From Pseudomonas siliginis (GTDB lineage Bacteria; Pseudomonadota; Gammaproteobacteria; Pseudomonadales; Pseudomonadaceae), in contig NZ_JAHSTW010000005.1 of the NCBI RefSeq assembly GCF_019145195.1, forward strand, positions 124,001-188,000: a DNA stretch of 64,000 nucleotides, given 5' to 3'. A program made the position numbers and the translations under genes. This document shows, in pieces, positions 55,001-64,000 of this stretch (the first letter of the stretch is position 1; each line of letters begins with the position of its first letter). Under the pieces are notes generated by a model. That model worked only from the letters and a program-made list of their open reading frames with translations, made no database searches and was not told where the DNA came from.

Positions 55001-58000
55001 GCGCGGCAACGCCACGCCGATCACCACTTCCGGCCCGGCACCGTGGGCGATCAGGCACTGCGCGAGTCGATTAGCCTGCCGCTCCAGCTCTGCGTAGGTC
55101 AGGCTTTCGCCGGCGCATTGCACCGCGATCGCGTCGGGCTGCTGTTGCGCATGACGGCTGATCAGCTCCGGCAACAGCCGCGGTTCATGGCGGTGCGCAG
55201 GCTCGGCACTCCAGGTCTGCGCCGCTTGCCATTGTTCGGCGGACAGACGCTGCAAGTTGCCCAGCCGCTCATACGGCGCGGCCATCATCGCCGCGAGGGT
55301 GTTTTCCAGGGTCAGGCGAATGCCTTGCACCGCCTCGGCGCTGAAGTGGCTGCGCAGGTACAGGTACTCGATCGACAACTCGTCGCCGAGCATCACCGCA
55401 AGGTCCATCGGCACGTTGGTCACGCCATGGCCGATGGATTTGCCGAAGGTCAGCTCGGTGTCGGTTTCTTCCTGCAAGCGCTCGTCGATCGGGAAGTTCT
55501 CGAACACCACGATGCTGTCGAACAGCGCCTGACCACCGAGATTCGACCAACGCTGCACATCGGCCAGCGGTGCCTGGGAGTAATCGCGAATGTCGAGGTT
55601 GTAGGCCTGCACTTCACCCAGCCAGTCGGCCAGACGCTGATCGGCCTGCGGGGTCTGAATGATCGGCAAGGTGTTGATGAACAGGCCAAGCATGTTGCCG
55701 ACGTTCGGCAGGCTTTCCGGACGCCCTGATACGGTGGCGCCGAAGGTCACCGTTTGCTGGCCGGTGTAGCGTTGCAACAGCAGCAGCCACGCGCCCTGGA
55801 TCAGCGTGTTGGGGGTGATGCGCAAATCGCGGCAGAACTCCAGCAGGCGCGCGGTTTGCGCTTTGTCCCAGTTCGAATAGAGCGCATCGTGACCGGTAAC
55901 GTCGGCGCTGTGACGCGGGTGCATCGCCTGACTCAGCGCGGTCGGTTCGTTGACCACCGCCAGACGCGCCTTCCAGAACAGCTCCTGGGCATCCTGATCT
56001 TGCGCCTGCAACCAGGCAATGAAGTCGCGATAGCGGCCGTTTTCGCCAGTCACCTCGCCCGTGGAGTAGTACTGCAAGACCTCACCGAACAGCCGCGAAC
56101 TGCTCCAGCCGTCCATCAGAATGTGGTGGCTGGTCCAGATCATCTGGTACTGCTCGTCGCCCAGCTGCAGCAGGGTCACCCGCTGCAAACGCGCTTCGGC
56201 CAAGTCGAAGCCCAGCGCGCGATCGGCGCTGGCGAACTCGGCAATCGCCGCCTCGCTGCAGTCCTGCCCACGCCAATCGAGCACCTGCATCTGCAGCGGC
56301 GCCTGGCGATGGACGACCTGCAGCGGCTTGGCCAGCCCATCCTGCCAATGGAAACTGGTGCGCAGGATCGCCTGCCGCACAATGATGAATTCCCAAGCCC
56401 GGCGGAAACGCTCAACGTCGAGGCCCTTGATCGGCAGGCTGACCTGTTGCACGTAAAGGCTGCTGCCGTTATCCGACAGGGTGTGGAAGAGCATGCCTTC
56501 CTGCATCGGCGACAGCGGGTAGACGTCTTCGATCAGCTCCGCCAGCACCGGCAAGGCATCGAGCTGCGCCTGATCCAGCTGCGCCAAGGGATAGTCGGCG
56601 GCGCTGGCTGATTGCGCGCCTGCAAGCGAAACCACTGCGGCCAGTTTCTGCACGGTCTGCTGCTGGAACAGGTCTTTGGGCGTGAAGCAAATGCCCTGCT
56701 GCCGCGCGCGGCTGACCAGTTGAATCGAGATGATCGAATCACCGCCGAGGGCGAAGAAATTGTCGGTCACGCCGACCTGCTCGATCTTCAGAATGTCCTG
56801 CCAGACCTCGGCCAGCTGTTGCTCCAGCGCCGTCGACGGCGCCACGTAATCGCGTTGCGCCTGGCTGGCATCCGGTGCCGGCAAGGCTTTGCGATCGAGT
56901 TTGCCGTTGGGTGTCAGCGGCAATTGTTCGAGGAACATCCACTGCGCCGGCACCATGTAGTCCGGCAGATGCGCCTTGAGCGCGGCTTGCAACTCAGCAC
57001 CCAGCGCATCCAGTTGCGCGGGGCTTTGATCGGCCTCGGCCGGTACCACATAAGCCACCAGTTGCTGGCCGCCAACGCCGTCCAACGCCAGCACCACGCC
57101 TTCGCGCACGCTGGCCTGGGCCAGCAGACGCGCTTCGATTTCGCCCAGTTCAATACGGAAGCCACGCACCTTGACCTGATGATCGATGCGGCCGACGTAT
57201 TCGATACGGCCGTCGTCCATGAAACGCGTCAGGTCGCCGGTGCGGTACATGCGCTCGCCGTTGCTCGCCAACGGGTTGGGCACGAAACGTTCGGCGGTCA
57301 GGCCCGGGCGCAACAGATAGCCACGGGTGATGCCGTCACCGGTCAGATACAGCTCCGCTGCGATGCCGACCGGCGCTTGCTGCAATTGCTCATCGAGTAG
57401 GTACGCAGTGGTATTGCGTAATGGCCGGCCGATATTGGCCTGGCCGCCGAGTTCGCGGCGGGTCCAGGTCGAATACGTGGTGTCTTCGGAAGGCCCGTAC
57501 AGATCGTAAACGTGGGCGACCGAAGTCTCGCGGTACAAGGTGTCGACCAGCGCCTGCTTGAGCGGCTCGCCGGCCAGATTGATGATGCGCACGCCCGGCG
57601 GGATCTGGCCGATGCGTTGCAACGCGGCAATCGCCGACGGCACGGTGTTGATCAGGCGCACCTGATCACGCTCGGGCAAGTCCGCCAGCTCCAGGGCATT
57701 GCGCGCCATGACCATGGACCCGCCGCGCGCCAGGGTGACGAAAATCTCCCACACCGACAGGTCGAAGCACACCGACGTCGAGGCCAGCACGCCCTGCAGA
57801 TCGTCCTCGCTGTAGACCTCGGCGGACCAGTGAATCAGCGCCTGCACGTTGCGATGGGCGATGGCCACGCCTTTCGGTTTGCCGGTGGAACCGGAGGTGT
57901 AGATCACGTAGGCGAGATTGCTCGAGTCGGCGCGCGCCGGCAGGTTGTCCGGCGCTTGCGCGGCGAACGCCTCACCGCCGGCCTCGACCAGCACCACCTG

Positions 58001-61000
58001 CGCTTCGCTGGACGGCAGTTGCGCCAGCAACGCTTGCTGGGTCAGGAGGACTTTCGCCTGGCTGTCATCGAGCATGTAGGCCACGCGGTCGGCCGGGTAG
58101 TCCGGGTCCAGCGGCACGTAGGTACCGCCGGCCTTGAGCACCGCCATCAGGGCGATCACCAGTTCCGCCGAACGCGGCAGCGCCACGCCGACGCGCACTT
58201 CGGCGGTGACACCCAGCGTCACCAGATGCCGGGCCAACTGGTTTGCGCGCCGGTTCAGTTCGCCGTAACTCAGGGCCACGCCGGCATGACTCAACGCCAG
58301 TGCCTGCGGATGCGCCGCCACCCGTGCTTCAAAGCTCTGCGAGATCAACCGCTCAGCCGGATAAGCCGCGTGATTGTCGTTCCACTGCGCCAGCGTCTGA
58401 CGCTCGGCCAGCGGCAGCAGACCGATCTCGCCGAGTGCCCGTTGCGGCGCTGCGATAAATTGCTCAAGCACTTCACGCAAATGCGCGGCCAGAGCAAGCA
58501 CGCTGCGCTCGGCAAAGTGTTCGGTGAGGTAGTTGAAATCGAGGTTGAGCACTTCGCTGGCGCCGGCAATCAGGGTCAGGCCGTAGTTGGTCTGTTCACG
58601 ATGCTCCAGACCGGAAAAACGCAGCCCGCCCGGATTGGCGTCCAGCGCTTCGGACACCGGGTAGTTCTCGAACACCAGCAAGGTGTCGAACAGCGCTTCG
58701 CCACTCAATGCGGCCAGACGTTGAATGTCCTGCAACGGCGTCTGTTCGTAGTCACGCAGCAACAGGTTCTTGTCCTGCACGCTGCGCACCCAATCGCCGA
58801 CGCTGAGGCTGGCCTGCGGACTGGCGATCACCGGCAGAGTGTTGATGAACAGCCCTAACTGTTCTTCGATGCCCGGCAAATCCACCGGCCGCCCGGAAAC
58901 CGTAGCGCCGAACGCCACCGTGGCCTGCCCGGTGTAGCGCTGCAACACCAGCAGCCATGCCGCCTGCACCAGGCTGTTGAGGGTCACCTGTTGCTGACGA
59001 GAGAAGCTGTTCAGACGCTGGGTCAACGCTTCGTCGAAATGCAAACGATGCATCTGTTTGCCCGACCCGGACACGGTGCGTCCGTGGCAGGCCGAGGCCA
59101 GTCGGGTCGGCTCGTCGAGTTCGGCCAGTTGTCCGCGCCAGAATTCCTGTGCCCCAGCCTTGTCCTGGCCTTGCAGCCAGACCAGAAAATCGCGGTAGCG
59201 GCCCTGTGCGCTCGGCACCGGCTGGCCGGCGTAATCCTGCAGCACTTCGCCGAACATCCGCGAGTTGCTCCAGCCATCCATGAGGATGTGGTGACAAGTG
59301 AAAATCAGTCGATGGCGGTCGTCGGCAGTGCGCAGCAGGCACAGACGCAACAGCGGCGGATTCTGCAGATCGAAGCCGCGCTCGCGGTCGGCCTGCGCCC
59401 GCGCCTCAAGCACCGCCGGCAGATCAGCGGCATCGCGTACATCAACTTCCGGCATTTCCAGGGTCAGTTGGCGATTGATCACCTGCAACGGTGCATCGAG
59501 GCCATCGCGGCCCCAGATGAAACCGGCGCGCAGCACTTCATGGCGGTCGACCACGCGCTGCCAGGCTTGCTGGAACCGCGCGACGTCGAGGCCGTCGATG
59601 TCCAGCAGCATCTGATAGACGTAGGCGCTGGCGTCCGCGTCGTACAGGCTGTGGAACAGAATGCCCTGCTGCATCGGCGCCAGCGGATAGATGTCCTCGA
59701 TGCGCTGGGCGGCGATCGGCAGGCTGTCCAGATGCGCCTGGGACAAACCGGCCAGCGGCACGTCGGACGGCGTGAGGCCGCCCGCATGGCTGAGGCAGTG
59801 GTCGATCAATTCGTTCAGTGCCACTTCGTAGGCGCGGGCCAGAGCGGCGATGGTCACCTCCTCGAAGACGTCGCTGCTGTAGGTCCAGGTCAGGCTCAAC
59901 TGGCCCTGATAAACCCGGCCATCGATGGTCAGCCAGTTGGCCATCGGCGCGTTTGCGTCCTGACCGGCGCCCTTGTCTTCGGTGGCCGGCCGCCACAAGG
60001 CGTCTTCGTCGAAATTGTTATCGAACTGGCCGAGGTAGTTGAACGTCACCTGCGGTTGCGCCAGTTCACGCAGCGCCGCTTGTGCTTCGGCGGTACCGAG
60101 ATAACGCAGCAAGCCGAAGCCGATGCCCTTGTTGGGGATCGCGCGCAGTTGCTCCTTGATGCCTTTGATCGAGGTTTCCAGGCTGGCGTTTGGCGTCAGG
60201 CGCACCGGGAACATGCTGGTGAACCAGCCCACGGTGCGGCTCAGGTCGATGTCATCGAAGAGGTCTTCGCGGCCATGGCCTTCGAGCTGCACCAGCGCAC
60301 TGTCGCTGGCGGTCCACTCACACAACACCCGCGCCAGTGCGGTCAGCAGCAGGTCGTTGACTTGAGTGCGGTAGGCCGCCGGGGCCTGTTGCAGCAGCTG
60401 GCGAGTGCGTTCGGCGTCCAGCCGCGTGTCGACGCTGCGTTCGAAGCGGTTGTTCAACTGGCCCTGCGGATGGTCCAGCGGCAAACCGAGCGGCGCGTCG
60501 CGCAACTGCTCGCGCCAGTAGCTCAGTTCGCTGCCCAGCGCCGCGCTTCGCGCATGTTCTTGCAGGCGCACGCCCCAGTCCTTGAACGCGCTGGTCTTGG
60601 CCGGCAGATGCACGCTCTGTCCGCGGCTGATCTGCTGATAGGCGCTTTGCAGGTCTTCGAGCAGGATTCGCCACGACACGCCATCGACCACCAGGTGATG
60701 AATCACCAGCAACAGACGCTGACTGGCGTCCGGCAAATCGATCAGCGCCGCGCGGATCAGCGGGCCGTTGTGCAGGTCGAGGCTGCGTTGCAGGTCCAGG
60801 CAAAGCGCTGGCAATGCCGCGCTGTCGTCCAGCGTGAAAGTGCGCAACAACGCTTGTGGCTGATCCGCCGCGCCGTAACTTTGCTGCCAGCTTTGCTCGG
60901 TTTGGCGATAACGCAGACGCAAGGCGTCATGCTGCTTTTGCACCTGCGCCAGGGCCTGTTGCAGCGCCGCGGCTTGCAGGGTTTTCGCCGGGGTCAGCAG

Positions 61001-64000
61001 GATCGACTGGTTCCAGTGATGCCGCGCCGGGATGTCGCTGTGGAAAAAATACTGCTGGATCGGCGTCAGCGGCGCTTCGCCAAGCACTTCGCCCTGCTCC
61101 GTCTGCACGGCGTCGCTCTGCTGCGCCACGGTGGCCAAGCGCTGCACGGTCTGATGCTGAAAAATGTCCTTGGGCGTAAAGCGAATGCCGGCCTGCCGCG
61201 CGCGGCTGACCACTTGAATCGAGATGATCGAATCGCCGCCCAGCTCGAAGAAATTATCGTGAAGCCCGACCCGCTCGACCTTGAGCACGTCCTGCCAAAT
61301 CTCCGCCAGACGCTGTTCCAGTTCGCTGCGCGGCGCCGCGTATGCTTCTTGCACCTGCGCAACGTCCGGCTGCGGCAGCTGCTTGCGATCGAGCTTGCCG
61401 TTGGCGGTCAGCGGCAGCCGGTCGAGGAACGCCCAACTGACCGGAACCATATAATCCGGCAGGGTTTCGCGCAGGTGCACCTTGATCGAATCACGCAGCG
61501 CGCCCTGCTCGTCCGCGTCCAGCATCTCGTTGGGTACGACCCAGGTCGCCAGTTGCTGACCGCTGAGACCGTCCACCGCCAGCACCACCGCTTCGCGCAC
61601 CTGTGGATGCTTGAGCAGTTGCGCTTCGATTTCGCCGAGCTCGATGCGGAAACCACGGATCTTCACTTGGTGGTCGATACGACCGATGTACTCGATCACC
61701 CCGTCGCCGCGCAGCCGTGCGAGGTCGCCGGTACGGTACAGACGCTGGCCGGCCTTGCGGTTGAACGGGTCCGGCACGAAGCGGGTAGCGGTCATACCGG
61801 CCTGATTCAGATAACCACGAGCGAGACCGGCGCCAGCGATGTACAACTCACCGATGCAGCCTTGCGGCACCAGGTTGAGCGAGCTGTCGAGCAAGTACCA
61901 CGACAGGTCGACAATCGGTGCGCCGATCGGGCTGCTGTGATTGCTCTGCAGATCCGCCAGCGACAACGGCCGGTAAGTGACGTGCACGGTGGTTTCGGTA
62001 ATGCCGTACATGTTGATCAGCGTCGGCGCGCGGTCGCCAAAACGTTCGAACCACGGACGCAGATTCTGTACTTCCAGCGCCTCGCCGCCGAACACCACGT
62101 AACGCAGGGCGTTGCTGCGGCTCGACTCGCAGGCGACCTGCATCAACGGCTTGAACGCCGACGGCGTCTGGTTCAGCACCGTGACGTTTTCATCGCACAG
62201 CAGCGTGTAGAAATCCTCCGGCGAACGGCTGACATCGTGGGGCACCACCACCAGTTTGCCGCCGTACAGCAGCGCGCCGAAGATCTCCCAAACCGAAAAA
62301 TCGAACGCGTAGGAATGGAACAGCGTCCAGCTGTCCTGCGCGCCGAACTCGAACCAGTGCGCGGTTGCGCTGAACAGGCGCATCACGTTGCCGTGCGGCA
62401 GCAAGGCGCCCTTGGGTTTGCCGGTGGAACCGGAGGTGTAGATGACGTAGGCCAGATTGTCCGGCGTGGTCAGGCATGGCGGGTTACTTGAGATGCCGTG
62501 CTCCGGCGTGTGATCCAGATCGAGGCAGATCAGCCCCGGCGGCAGCGGCAATTGCCCGAGCAAATGCCCCTGGGTCAACAGCAATTGAATACCGCTGTCG
62601 TCGATCATGTAGCTCAAGCGGTCATCCGGGTAGCTCGGGTCCAGCGGCACATAGGCGCCGCCCGCTTTCAGCACCGCGAGAATGGCGACGATCATGTCCA
62701 GCGAACGCTCCACCGCCACGCCGACGCGCACGTCCGGGCCAACGCCCTGCTCGATCAGCGCATGCGCCCACAGGTTGGCGCGGCGATTGAGCTCGGCGTA
62801 AGTCAGGCGTTGCCCGGCACAGCTCACCGCCACCGCATCGGCATGCCGCTCGGCCTGGGCCTCGATGGCTTGCTGGAGGCACTGAGTCAGCGGTTGTTCA
62901 ATCAGCGGCGGATTCCATTGCGCCAACAGCTGTTGCTGCTGGGCTGCATCGAGCATTGGCAACTGGCCGATGCGCCGGGTCGGCTCGGCGACGATCGCTT
63001 GCAACAACGCAGTCCAGTGCTGCGCCAGGCGCTCGATGGTCGCTGCGTCGAACAGGTCAGTGGCGTACTTGAGCACCGCTTCGATGCCATGGGCCTGTTC
63101 GGTGGTGTTGAGGGTCAGGTCGAATTGCGCAGTCTGGCTCTGCCACTCCAGCGGTTCGATGTTCAGGCCGTTCAGGCGCGTGGCGACGCTCGCACGGCGC
63201 TCGGCCTGGTGGTTGAACATCACCTGGAACAGCGGACTGTGGCTGAGGCTGCGGCCCGGCTCCAGCGCCTCGACCAGTTGCTCGAAGGGCAAGTCCTGAT
63301 GCGCCTGCGCCTCCTGCGCGGTCTGTTTGACCTGACGCAGCAGCTCGACAAATGGCAGCTCTGCGTCGACATCCGCCTTGAGCACCTGGGTGTTGACGAA
63401 GAAGCCGATCAGGCGCTCGATTTCCACCCGCCCACGGTTGGCCACCGGCACCCCGACCCGGATGTCGCTTTGCCCGCTGTAGCGATGCAGCAAGGCCTGA
63501 AACGAAGCCAGCAGCAACACGAACAGGGTGACGTTTTCCTGCCGGGCAAAGGCCTTGAGGGCATGGCTCAGCTCCGGGTCGAGAATCAGGTTGTGGCTGG
63601 CGCCGGCGAAGCTCTGCTCCACCGCGCGCGGGCGATCCAGCGGCAACTCCAGCACCGGTTGTTCGCCGCCAAGTTTTTCCTGCCAGTAGGCCAGTTGCCG
63701 CTCCTGCTCACCGGCCTCCATCCACTGGCGCTGCCACAAGGCGTAATCGGCGTATTGAATCGGCAGCGCCGGCAGACCGGCATCGTGACCGAGGTTGAAA
63801 CCGGCATAGAGCTGCACCAGTTCCTCGATCATCACTTGCAGCGACCAGCCATCGGAAACGATGTGGTGCAGGGTCAGCACCAGCACATGCTCAGCGGGGT
63901 CGACCTGCAGCAGCGCGGCACGCAGCAACGGGCCGTGCTGCAGGTCGAAAGTCTTCTGGCTCTGGGTCTGGACGAAAGCCTCGATCGAGTGCTCCGGGTC
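52082..64000 (-). CDS. Pyoverdine non-ribosomal peptide synthetase, C-terminal 3972 residues
   Basis: The gene runs off the window; no start is visible. Domains in order of translation: C (64000-62970, HHIVSDGWS), A (62900-61420), T (61350-61110, GGDSI), E (61090-59770, HHLVVDGVSW, EGHGRE), C (59700-58420), A (58380-56930), T (56870-56630), C (56560-55240, HHILMDGWS), A (55200-53730), T (53650-53420), E (53400-52090). There is no thioesterase. Hand-read specificity codes: DFWNVGMVHK (threonine), DLWNNALTYK (alanine with one change), DGECCGGVTK (lysine-like). Expected product segment: D-Thr, Ala, D-Lys, passed to another synthetase. Adjacent fpvA and pvd genes support the pyoverdine role; it corresponds to the PvdI/PvdJ-type side-chain enzymes. 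Confidence 0.93.
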   Translation of the reverse strand, partial: DPEHSIEAFVQTQSQKTFDLQHGPLLRAALLQVDPAEHVLVLTLHHIVSDGWSLQVMIEELVQLYAGFNLGHDAGLPALPIQYADYALWQRQWMEAGEQERQLAYWQEKLGGEQPVLELPLDRPRAVEQSFAGASHNLILDPELSHALKAFARQENVTLFVLLLASFQALLHRYSGQSDIRVGVPVANRGRVEIERLIGFFVNTQVLKADVDAELPFVELLRQVKQTAQEAQAHQDLPFEQLVEALEPGRSLSHSPLFQVMFNHQAERRASVATRLNGLNIEPLEWQSQTAQFDLTLNTTEQAHGIEAVLKYATDLFDAATIERLAQHWTALLQAIVAEPTRRIGQLPMLDAAQQQQLLAQWNPPLIEQPLTQCLQQAIEAQAERHADAVAVSCAGQRLTYAELNRRANLWAHALIEQGVGPDVRVGVAVERSLDMIVAILAVLKAGGAYVPLDPSYPDDRLSYMIDDSGIQLLLTQGHLLGQLPLPPGLICLDLDHTPEHGISSNPPCLTTPDNLAYVIYTSGSTGKPKGALLPHGNVMRLFSATAHWFEFGAQDSWTLFHSYAFDFSVWEIFGALLYGGKLVVVPHDVSRSPEDFYTLLCDENVTVLNQTPSAFKPLMQVACESSRSNALRYVVFGGEALEVQNLRPWFERFGDRAPTLINMYGITETTVHVTYRPLSLADLQSNHSSPIGAPIVDLSWYLLDSSLNLVPQGCIGELYIAGAGLARGYLNQAGMTATRFVPDPFNRKAGQRLYRTGDLARLRGDGVIEYIGRIDHQVKIRGFRIELGEIEAQLLKHPQVREAVVLAVDGLSGQQLATWVVPNEMLDADEQGALRDSIKVHLRETLPDYMVPVSWAFLDRLPLTANGKLDRKQLPQPDVAQVQEAYAAPRSELEQRLAEIWQDVLKVERVGLHDNFFELGGDSIISIQVVSRARQAGIRFTPKDIFQHQTVQRLATVAQQSDAVQTEQGEVLGEAPLTPIQQYFFHSDIPARHHWNQSILLTPAKTLQAAALQQALAQVQKQHDALRLRYRQTEQSWQQSYGAADQPQALLRTFTLDDSAALPALCLDLQRSLDLHNGPLIRAALIDLPDASQRLLLVIHHLVVDGVSWRILLEDLQSAYQQISRGQSVHLPAKTSAFKDWGVRLQEHARSAALGSELSYWREQLRDAPLGLPLDHPQGQLNNRFERSVDTRLDAERTRQLLQQAPAAYRTQVNDLLLTALARVLCEWTASDSALVQLEGHGREDLFDDIDLSRTVGWFTSMFPVRLTPNASLETSIKGIKEQLRAIPNKGIGFGLLRYLGTAEAQAALRELAQPQVTFNYLGQFDNNFDEDALWRPATEDKGAGQDANAPMANWLTIDGRVYQGQLSLTWTYSSDVFEEVTIAALARAYEVALNELIDHCLSHAGGLTPSDVPLAGLSQAHLDSLPIAAQRIEDIYPLAPMQQGILFHSLYDADASAYVYQMLLDIDGLDVARFQQAWQRVVDRHEVLRAGFIWGRDGLDAPLQVINRQLTLEMPEVDVRDAADLPAVLEARAQADRERGFDLQNPPLLRLCLLRTADDRHRLIFTCHHILMDGWSNSRMFGEVLQDYAGQPVPSAQGRYRDFLVWLQGQDKAGAQEFWRGQLAELDEPTRLASACHGRTVSGSGKQMHRLHFDEALTQRLNSFSRQQQVTLNSLVQAAWLLVLQRYTGQATVAFGATVSGRPVDLPGIEEQLGLFINTLPVIASPQASLSVGDWVRSVQDKNLLLRDYEQTPLQDIQRLAALSGEALFDTLLVFENYPVSEALDANPGGLRFSGLEHREQTNYGLTLIAGASEVLNLDFNYLTEHFAERSVLALAAHLREVLEQFIAAPQRALGEIGLLPLAERQTLAQWNDNHAAYPAERLISQSFEARVAAHPQALALSHAGVALSYGELNRRANQLARHLVTLGVTAEVRVGVALPRSAELVIALMAVLKAGGTYVPLDPDYPADRVAYMLDDSQAKVLLTQQALLAQLPSSEAQVVLVEAGGEAFAAQAPDNLPARADSSNLAYVIYTSGSTGKPKGVAIAHRNVQALIHWSAEVYSEDDLQGVLASTSVCFDLSVWEIFVTLARGGSMVMARNALELADLPERDQVRLINTVPSAIAALQRIGQIPPGVRIINLAGEPLKQALVDTLYRETSVAHVYDLYGPSEDTTYSTWTRRELGGQANIGRPLRNTTAYLLDEQLQQAPVGIAAELYLTGDGITRGYLLRPGLTAERFVPNPLASNGERMYRTGDLTRFMDDGRIEYVGRIDHQVKVRGFRIELGEIEARLLAQASVREGVVLALDGVGGQQLVAYVVPAEADQSPAQLDALGAELQAALKAHLPDYMVPAQWMFLEQLPLTPNGKLDRKALPAPDASQAQRDYVAPSTALEQQLAEVWQDILKIEQVGVTDNFFALGGDSIISIQLVSRARQQGICFTPKDLFQQQTVQKLAAVVSLAGAQSASAADYPLAQLDQAQLDALPVLAELIEDVYPLSPMQEGMLFHTLSDNGSSLYVQQVSLPIKGLDVERFRRAWEFIIVRQAILRTSFHWQDGLAKPLQVVHRQAPLQMQVLDWRGQDCSEAAIAEFASADRALGFDLAEARLQRVTLLQLGDEQYQMIWTSHHILMDGWSSSRLFGEVLQYYSTGEVTGENGRYRDFIAWLQAQDQDAQELFWKARLAVVNEPTALSQAMHPRHSADVTGHDALYSNWDKAQTARLLEFCRDLRITPNTLIQGAWLLLLQRYTGQQTVTFGATVSGRPESLPNVGNMLGLFINTLPIIQTPQADQRLADWLGEVQAYNLDIRDYSQAPLADVQRWSNLGGQALFDSIVVFENFPIDERLQEETDTELTFGKSIGHGVTNVPMDLAVMLGDELSIEYLYLRSHFSAEAVQGIRLTLENTLAAMMAAPYERLGNLQRLSAEQWQAAQTWSAEPAHRHEPRLLPELISRHAQQQPDAIAVQCAGESLTYAELERQANRLAQCLIAHGAGPEVVIGVALPRSLEMLVSFLAVLKSGAAYVPLDIDYPPERLAYMIEDSRMALLLTQTSLRATLPAPNGVRRLEIDQLDRSLYSDAAPVCDVHEQSLAYLVYTSGSTGRPKGVAVTQGPLSMHCQAIAELYEMDASSCELHFMSFAFDGAHERWLSTLYSGGRLVIRDGCLWTPEQTYQALHDYGVTIACFPPAYLKQLAEYAAASGIAPPPVRIYCFGGDAVPEQTFEQVKAALRPQFFTNGYGPTETVVTPMLWKVAISQHCEAAYAPIGRAVGARSLYVLDDDLNPLPPGFAGELYIGGYGVARGYYGRPDLTGERFVPNPFAPGERLYRSGDLVRRRADGVVDYVGRIDHQVKVRGFRIELGEVEASLRQLPAVSDALVIARDNASGKQLIGYVVTATGDDIGDELKAGLRASLPEYMVPAQIVCLSAFPVTPNGKLDRKALPEPEFKSDEYVAPRTEQERLLAEIWAQVLQVEQVGISDNFFELGGDSILSLQVISRVRNHPTLQMELKLRDLMRYQTIAGIVEQQVAKEGAGQALPDLTQVAAEGAFNLLPIQEWFFAEGMAEAHHYNQSLLLSARQPLDLDALEQALSLIEQHHDSLRLRFSNDGGRWLQRYSTSVSDEAVLWRREAQSSEEVEALANLAQRSLKLNDGPVWRVMHVALPDGQARLLVVIHHLVVDTVSWRILLDDLKVAYEACVQGLAPQLPIRTSSYRSFAEALQAQAPVIAEQELSYWLEQLDQPGVDLPCDNPRGKNLVRQQAQARLKLSREHTEQLLKRAPAVYGTQINDLLLSALSRALCRWSQQSSALILLEGHGREDLFESIDLSRSLGWFTSMFPVRLRPDSDDIGQSIIDVQAQLAGVPQKGIGYGVLRHLAGPEISAQLAALPQARVTFNYLGQFDQSFDEQALLVPALEETGDNYSLKANLGNWLEIVGQVYDGQLALRCIYSSQRYRAGTMDALMSDYQRELEALIEHCMARAG

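Noticed and set aside
52706..62491. Plus-strand frames of 1007 and 1166 codons across the NRPS
   Set aside because: They translate the complement of canonical C, A, T and E domains; no start signals or families.

Overview
The window looks like a chromosomal segment of a fluorescent Pseudomonas (P. fluorescens group). The evidence is the high-GC coding sequence, a large pyoverdine siderophore locus filling the right half, many copies of the Pseudomonas REP/REPIN palindrome (core GTGGGAGCGAGCCTGCTCGC), and Pseudomonas-type neighbourhoods such as uvrB/tyrB and gltX/tRNA. No transposase, integrase, prophage or CRISPR array was seen.

Left part (1-33 kb) is mostly housekeeping and stress genes. 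It opens with the end of a PAS-GGDEF-EAL cyclic-di-GMP enzyme. A chaperone patch follows: the Hsp70 paralogue HscC converges on a DUF1266 / J-like DUF805 gene pair, next to an IbpA small heat-shock protein that has a sigma-32 promoter and a ROSE-type RNA thermometer. Then come dusC; a tetR/hydrolase/thioesterase unit; gltX with a duplicated tRNA-Ala/tRNA-Glu pair; uvrB divergent from tyrB; small proteins; tRNA-Asn; and an NCS2 purine/pyrimidine permease. A BrnTA toxin-antitoxin pair, an arylamine N-acetyltransferase, exonuclease III, a cyclic-nucleotide-gated MscS channel and a pirin follow. A BvgS/EvgS (RocS1-like) hybrid kinase lies with its response regulator and a degenerate receiver protein. 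The magnesium ATPase MgtA closes this part and has a candidate leader peptide.

Right part (33-64 kb) is the pyoverdine locus. pvdA (ornithine hydroxylase) follows a FecI/FpvI-type ECF sigma gene. The efflux operon pvdR-pvdT-opmQ runs divergently from them. After a tandem array of REP elements come pvdP (tyrosinase), the divergent periplasmic maturation operon pvdMNO, the exporter pvdE and the receptor fpvA. On the opposite strand lie an HSL-type hydrolase and the last 3972 residues of a non-ribosomal peptide synthetase. The visible enzyme is C-A(Thr)-T-E, C-A(Ala-like)-T, C-A(Lys-like)-T-E with no thioesterase, so another synthetase must finish the peptide.

Four perfect iron-starvation boxes (TAAAT-N16-CGT) and one variant precede pvdA, pvdR, pvdP, pvdM and pvdE. 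This places the locus under the PvdS sigma factor, which is not in the window. A Fur-like box lies upstream of the ECF sigma gene. Expected logic: low iron releases Fur, sigma factors switch on the synthesis genes, NRPS enzymes build the peptide using PvdA-made hydroxyornithine, PvdE exports the precursor, PvdN/O/P/M mature it in the periplasm, PvdRT-OpmQ secretes it, and FpvA takes the ferric form back up and signals through its STN domain.
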